A stretch of DNA of 64,000 bases. Source: Lichtheimia corymbifera B2541 (taxonomy: Eukaryota; Mucoromycota; Mucoromycetes; Mucorales; Lichtheimiaceae). The stretch is taken from the NCBI GenBank assembly GCA_000697475.1, contig JNEU01001054.1, positions 117,197-181,196 of the forward strand, written 5' to 3'. The notes beneath the pieces were generated by a model. It made no database searches. It was not told the origin of the DNA and was given only the letters and a program-made list of their open reading frames with translations. Of this stretch, positions 60,130-64,000 are shown piece by piece. Positions within the stretch are counted from its first letter, which is position 1. The number at the start of each line of letters is the position of its first letter. The translations under genes were made by a program, and so were the position numbers.

Positions 60130-63100
60130 TGAAGCAAGTTGGTACACGTAAATAAATCTGCTTTTGTATGATGGCTATATGCTATCCACGTAAAAAAGGC
60201 TACAAGGCTGGTTGCTGCAAGCAAAGGGCGCTGTTCGAGACAATGAAGAATAGACATTGCTAATAGCAACTGCTGGAACGAATGCTGTTATACTCGGTCA
60301 TGGTAGAGGAGTGCACAAGAGAACGTACAGTGTCAGGAAACGCGGGTGTTGTGGTGGGGGGTGCACACACCATGCAGTTGCCATTCAGTCAAAGATAAAT
60401 AGGATCAAGGCAGTTGTAGGCTTGACATGGGTTGAAGCAGGACAATCGTTCGCAGGATGTAGCTGTAGTTGAATGGGGCAACAGTTGAGAATGGGAGGAA
60501 GAGACAAGAAAGCTACAAATGGAAGAGCTGGAAATTAAATTGGTCAGGCATTGACCTACATATTCATGCACACTGTAAATGATCTATGATCCTGAGATTG
60601 CCTCTCTCGAACCTGAAACTTCACACAAGAAGCTCTTCGGCATGCTGACCAACTTTGTCTTAATAAAGAACCCACACTTCATTTGAAAATTTTGAAAGGG
60701 AAGGTGTAATGTGGGGTTTACTATGGACGGTCGGAAATGGGGTACGCGCCGGATTTATGATTTATCGATAAAGTGTGTATTACCTTGGGATTGCCCATCT
60801 TGAACTTGAAACTTGGTCAGAAGGTTCGCTGGGTCATGCTGATCACTTCCATTCATTTAAAAATTGCAGGCTTCACTATAAAAGTTTGAATGCGGGCGAC
60901 CCCAAATGTAGGATGGACGATGACAAAAGTGAAGTCGACGCTCCTTCAGCCCGAGATCGCCCCTTTCAAGCCTGAAATTTTCATGCAAGGTACTTCCGAC
61001 CGCAACGAACAATTTCGTCCTCATAAAGATGCCACGCTTCATTATGAAGATTTTGAATGGCAGCGTCCAAATGTATGGACGGAAACATAGATGGTATGTA
61101 CGGCCCGCCCCCGCCGATATTGGCCATCGCGAACATCAAACTTGGTCAGAAGGTGCTCTCGGCCACGCTGATCAACTTTGGTCTCATAAAGGCGCCACAC
61201 CTCATTATGACAATTTGAAGAAACAGGCACCTTTATGTTTTACCTATGCTGTGATGAGAGCGATGATATATGAGAAGTGGTGTTTGTTCATTGTGAAGTA
61301 TCATGCAAATGAGCTGTGTTGCACAAAGAAGTCCGTCTGCATGTTCGGCTCTATCGGGGTCTACCTACTTGACAATGAACAAAGACCACTTGTCATATAG
61401 CATCAAGCTTACAACATATGTGAAAAATAAAAGTGCCTGTATCTCTAAACTTTACAATGAAACGTAAGGTCTTCAATCGAACAAAGTTGCTCGTCGGGGT
61501 GAAGCGCACCTTGTGTGCAACTTTCACGATCGTCGTCGCCATTCTCAGAATCAGCCAATGTCACCACCATCCTCGTCGAAAAAAAAATTCGAGGTCGACC
61601 AGATCTACTTTGGCTGGTGGTGATATTGGGTGAATGTGAGAATGGCCACGACGATCGTGAAAGTTGCACACAAGGTGCGCTTCACCCCGACGAGCAACTT
61701 TGTTCTATTGAAGAGCACACGTTCCATTGTAAAGTTTAGAGATACAGGCACCTTTATGTTTTACATATGCTGTAAGCGTGATACTATATGACAAGTGGTC
61801 TTTGTTCATTGTCAAGTCGGTAGACCCCGATAGAGCCGAACATGCAGACGGACTTCTTTGTGCAACACAGCTCATTTGCATGATACTTCGCAATGAACAA
61901 ACACCACTCTCCATATAGTATCACGCTTACAGCATATGTAAAACATAAAAGCGCCTGTATCTCTAAACATTACAATGAAATGTGGGGTCTTCAATCGAAC
62001 AAAGTTGCTCGTCGGGGTGAAGCGCACCTTGTGTGCAACTTTCACGATCGTCGTGGCCATTCTCACATTCACCCAATGACACCACCAGCCTCGTCGAAAC
62101 AAAATTCAAGAGGTCGACCCACGATCCACTTTGGCTGGTGGTGACATTGCGAAATTTGGGATCGGCGAGGTTGATCGTGAAACTTGCACCCAAGGTGCGC
62201 TACACCCAGACAAGCAACTTTGTTCGATTGAAGACCCCACGTTTCATTGTAAAATTTAGATATACAGGCACCTTTATGTTTTAACATATGCTGTAAGCGT
62301 GATGCTATATGGAGAGTGGTGTTTGTTCATTGTGAAGTATCATGCAAATGAGCTGTGTTACACAAGCACGCCCCTGCGCATCTTCCACTCGATAGAGTCC
62401 AGCTACTTTACAATGAACAAACACCACTTGTCATATAGCATCATGCATACAGCATATGTAAAAACATAAAGGCGCCTGTATCTCCAAATCTCCGTAATGA
62501 TGTGTAGAAGCTTTATGAGGACGATGTTGATCAGCATGCCCGAGAGCACCTCCTGGCCAAATTTCGACGTCCCCACGAGCAATATCGGCGCGCACGGCCG
62601 TACACCCTATTTATGTTACCATCCTTTCGTCGTCTCTCCTACATTGAAGGTTTTCATAATGAACTCTGGGGACTTTATGAGAACGAAATTGTTCGGTGTG
62701 GTCGAAAGGATGTTGTGTGAAAGTTTCAGGTTCGAGGTGGGCAATCTCGGAGAGCAGGAGCGTCTACGCTACTTTTCTCTATATTTGGGCCGGCCCGCAT
62801 TCAAAATGTTCATAATGAACCGTGCGGTTTTTAAATGATGGAGTTGATCAGCATGTGCGAGAGTACCTTCTGACCAAGTTTCAAGTGCGAAATGGGGAAT
62901 CCCAAGAAACTACATAGTAATTGACTTTTTCATAAATCCGGCGCTTTCCCGATTTCCATCCGTTATAGTCAACCCCACATTATGCTCTTCTTTTCGAAAT
63001 TTTCAAATGAAGTGTGGGTTCTTTATTAAGACAAAGTTGTTCAGCATGACCAAGAGCATATTGTGTCGAAGTTTCAGGGTTGTGAGAGGCAATCAAGGTA

Positions 63101-63640
63101 GTGCGGTAATTTATAGTGTGATGCATCTGTCTGACGGTGCCTGACCTATTTAATTTCCTCTTCTTCCACTCTCGGCTTCTTGCCTCTTCCTCCTCCCATT
63201 CTGAACTGTTGCCCCCATTCAAGTACAACTACAACCTGCAAACGATTGCCTTGCTTTTCAATCCACCATGACAATGCTACGAATATCTTGATCCGATTGT
63301 CTTGAGCTGAATGACAAGCTCACGGCGTGTGCACCCCACTTCAACACCACGCCTTTCTTGAAAGCACACACTGTCTTGCACACTCCAATGCCACAATCAA
63401 ACGAAACAGCATTCATTCCAGAAGTTACTATCAGCAATGACTTTATTGTCTCAAGCAGGGTTCACAATCTTGTCACTCTACTACTACAACACGCTCCTCT
63501 GACACAACCATCCCGTAACAGCAGCTACCATTAGCAAGGTCTCCATTGTCTCAAGTTACTTGCGGCCTCTTCACGTGGACAGCTGATAGCCACCGTATAA
63601 AAGCAGCTTTATTTACGTGTGGCAACTTGCAATGATGCAT
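60130..63640. repeat. 3.5-kb inverted-repeat (foldback) element
   Basis: The left arm (60,130 to about 61,400) is matched in reverse complement by the right arm (about 62,310 to 63,640). For example CACGTAAATAAATCTGCTTTTGTATGATGGC at 60,147 pairs with the complement of sequence near 63,617, and TAATAAAGAACCCACACTTC at 60,660 pairs with one at 63,017. Outer parts are single copy; inner parts are chains of a diverged 90-bp unit. The centre (61,400-62,300) is itself made of alternating forward and reverse units. The copy at 5570-7130 contains one arm only. No enzyme-coding frame was found, and no clear target duplication at the outer ends. Confidence 0.8.
61440..61750. repeat. Inner palindrome of the foldback element
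   Basis: AAAGTTGCTCGTCGGGGTGA at about 61,482 reappears in reverse complement near 61,700, with flanking sequence matching outward for over 100 bp on each side and a centre near 61,595 (around a run of nine A). A third, almost identical forward copy starts near 62,001. Such a short-spaced palindrome could extrude as a hairpin. Confidence 0.7.
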
Positions 63641-63699
63641 ACGACTTCTAATGGATGGTCCCATATCAGCTATCAAGTATCCCGCAATACAAGCACTCT

Positions 63700-64000
63700 T
63701 CGCCGTGTTGAGCTGCACTGAAAATGACCAAGAAAAAGAGAGACCAACACTCGGATGGAAAAGGAAGCATATCAGCAGCGATCACAGAGGCTCTTTCTTA
63801 TTGAACTCGCAACGGTTATGGATGAATGGATGGATGCAATCAAATGCAGTAATATGGAATCCGGGAATGTTGCTTTGGCTACTTGCTCGTCGTCAGCATT
63901 AACGAACATGTGGATACGGCTGAGGATGATGATGGATTGGATGAATTGGATGGCATGGAAACGAGGGCTTATATCTTTGACAAGAGAGGATTTACCACCA
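63700..64000 (+). other. Possible coding sequence running off the right edge
   Basis: The last ~300 bp look protein-like on the plus strand in two frames: MEKEAYQQRSQRLFLIELAT through VMDEWMDAIKC from about 63,754, and then AEDDDGLDELDGMETRAYIF with DKRGFTT at the edge in another frame. A splice or frameshift near 63,890 would be needed to join them. No family recognised; the rest lies outside the window. Confidence 0.3.

Noticed and set aside
61440..62290. Several 60-80 codon frames with similar peptides inside the foldback element
   Set aside because: They recur because the DNA unit is repeated in both orientations. Both strands give open frames of similar length with no start context, splice signals or domain, so they are treated as repeat by-products.

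Overview
This is nuclear DNA of a fungus, most likely an early-diverging one of the Mucoromycota (Mucorales-like). Every well-supported gene is split by short introns of about 50-130 bp with GT-AG ends, many genes carry CAA/CAG-coded glutamine runs, and there is no operon, ribosome binding site or CRISPR structure. A classical E2F gene (a family reported lost from most Dikarya) beside ADE4, REI1, a Cue5-like protein and a syntaxin-6 type SNARE supports that placement. The species assignment is inference.

Layout. 1-2,214: the 5' end of a small membrane-protein gene and SAM50 (both minus). 3,147-5,172: a Gfo/Idh/MocA oxidoreductase and a mitochondrial J-protein (plus). 5,570-7,130: one arm of a repeat element that recurs as a large inverted repeat at 60,130-63,640. 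8,101-11,153: an unknown acidic protein and ADE4, convergent. 13,562-18,207: a Nudix hydrolase, a second J-protein, fumarase and a HAX1-like protein. 18,431-21,624: a CUE-domain protein and a syntaxin-6-type SNARE (minus). 24,718-29,288: TALE homeodomain protein, dynein light chain LC8 and a PIN-like carrier (plus). 30,830-39,140: peroxisomal dienoyl-CoA isomerase and the 2,139-residue N-recognin UBR1 (plus). 39,277-44,686: mitochondrial IF2 (minus), RNase P subunit Rpp30 (plus) and a metaxin (minus). 45,738-54,454: E2F, a CAMK-like kinase, REI1 and a hexokinase, all minus. From about 54,500 onward the window is repeat-rich and gene-poor: decayed copies of a multi-copy gene family, a 477-bp inserted element with a 9-bp target duplication, and the 3.5-kb inverted-repeat element.

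How the genes fit together. Most are dispersed housekeeping genes. Mitochondrial themes recur: two SAM-complex-type proteins (SAM50 and metaxin), two short J-proteins with a C-terminal membrane segment, IF2 and a HAX1-like protein. Ubiquitin themes recur as UBR1 and the CUE protein. Exon structures given here were read from splice signals and checked for frame continuity: all spliced CDS lengths quoted are multiples of three. The most unusual content is the repeat landscape near the right end and at 5.6-7.1 kb.
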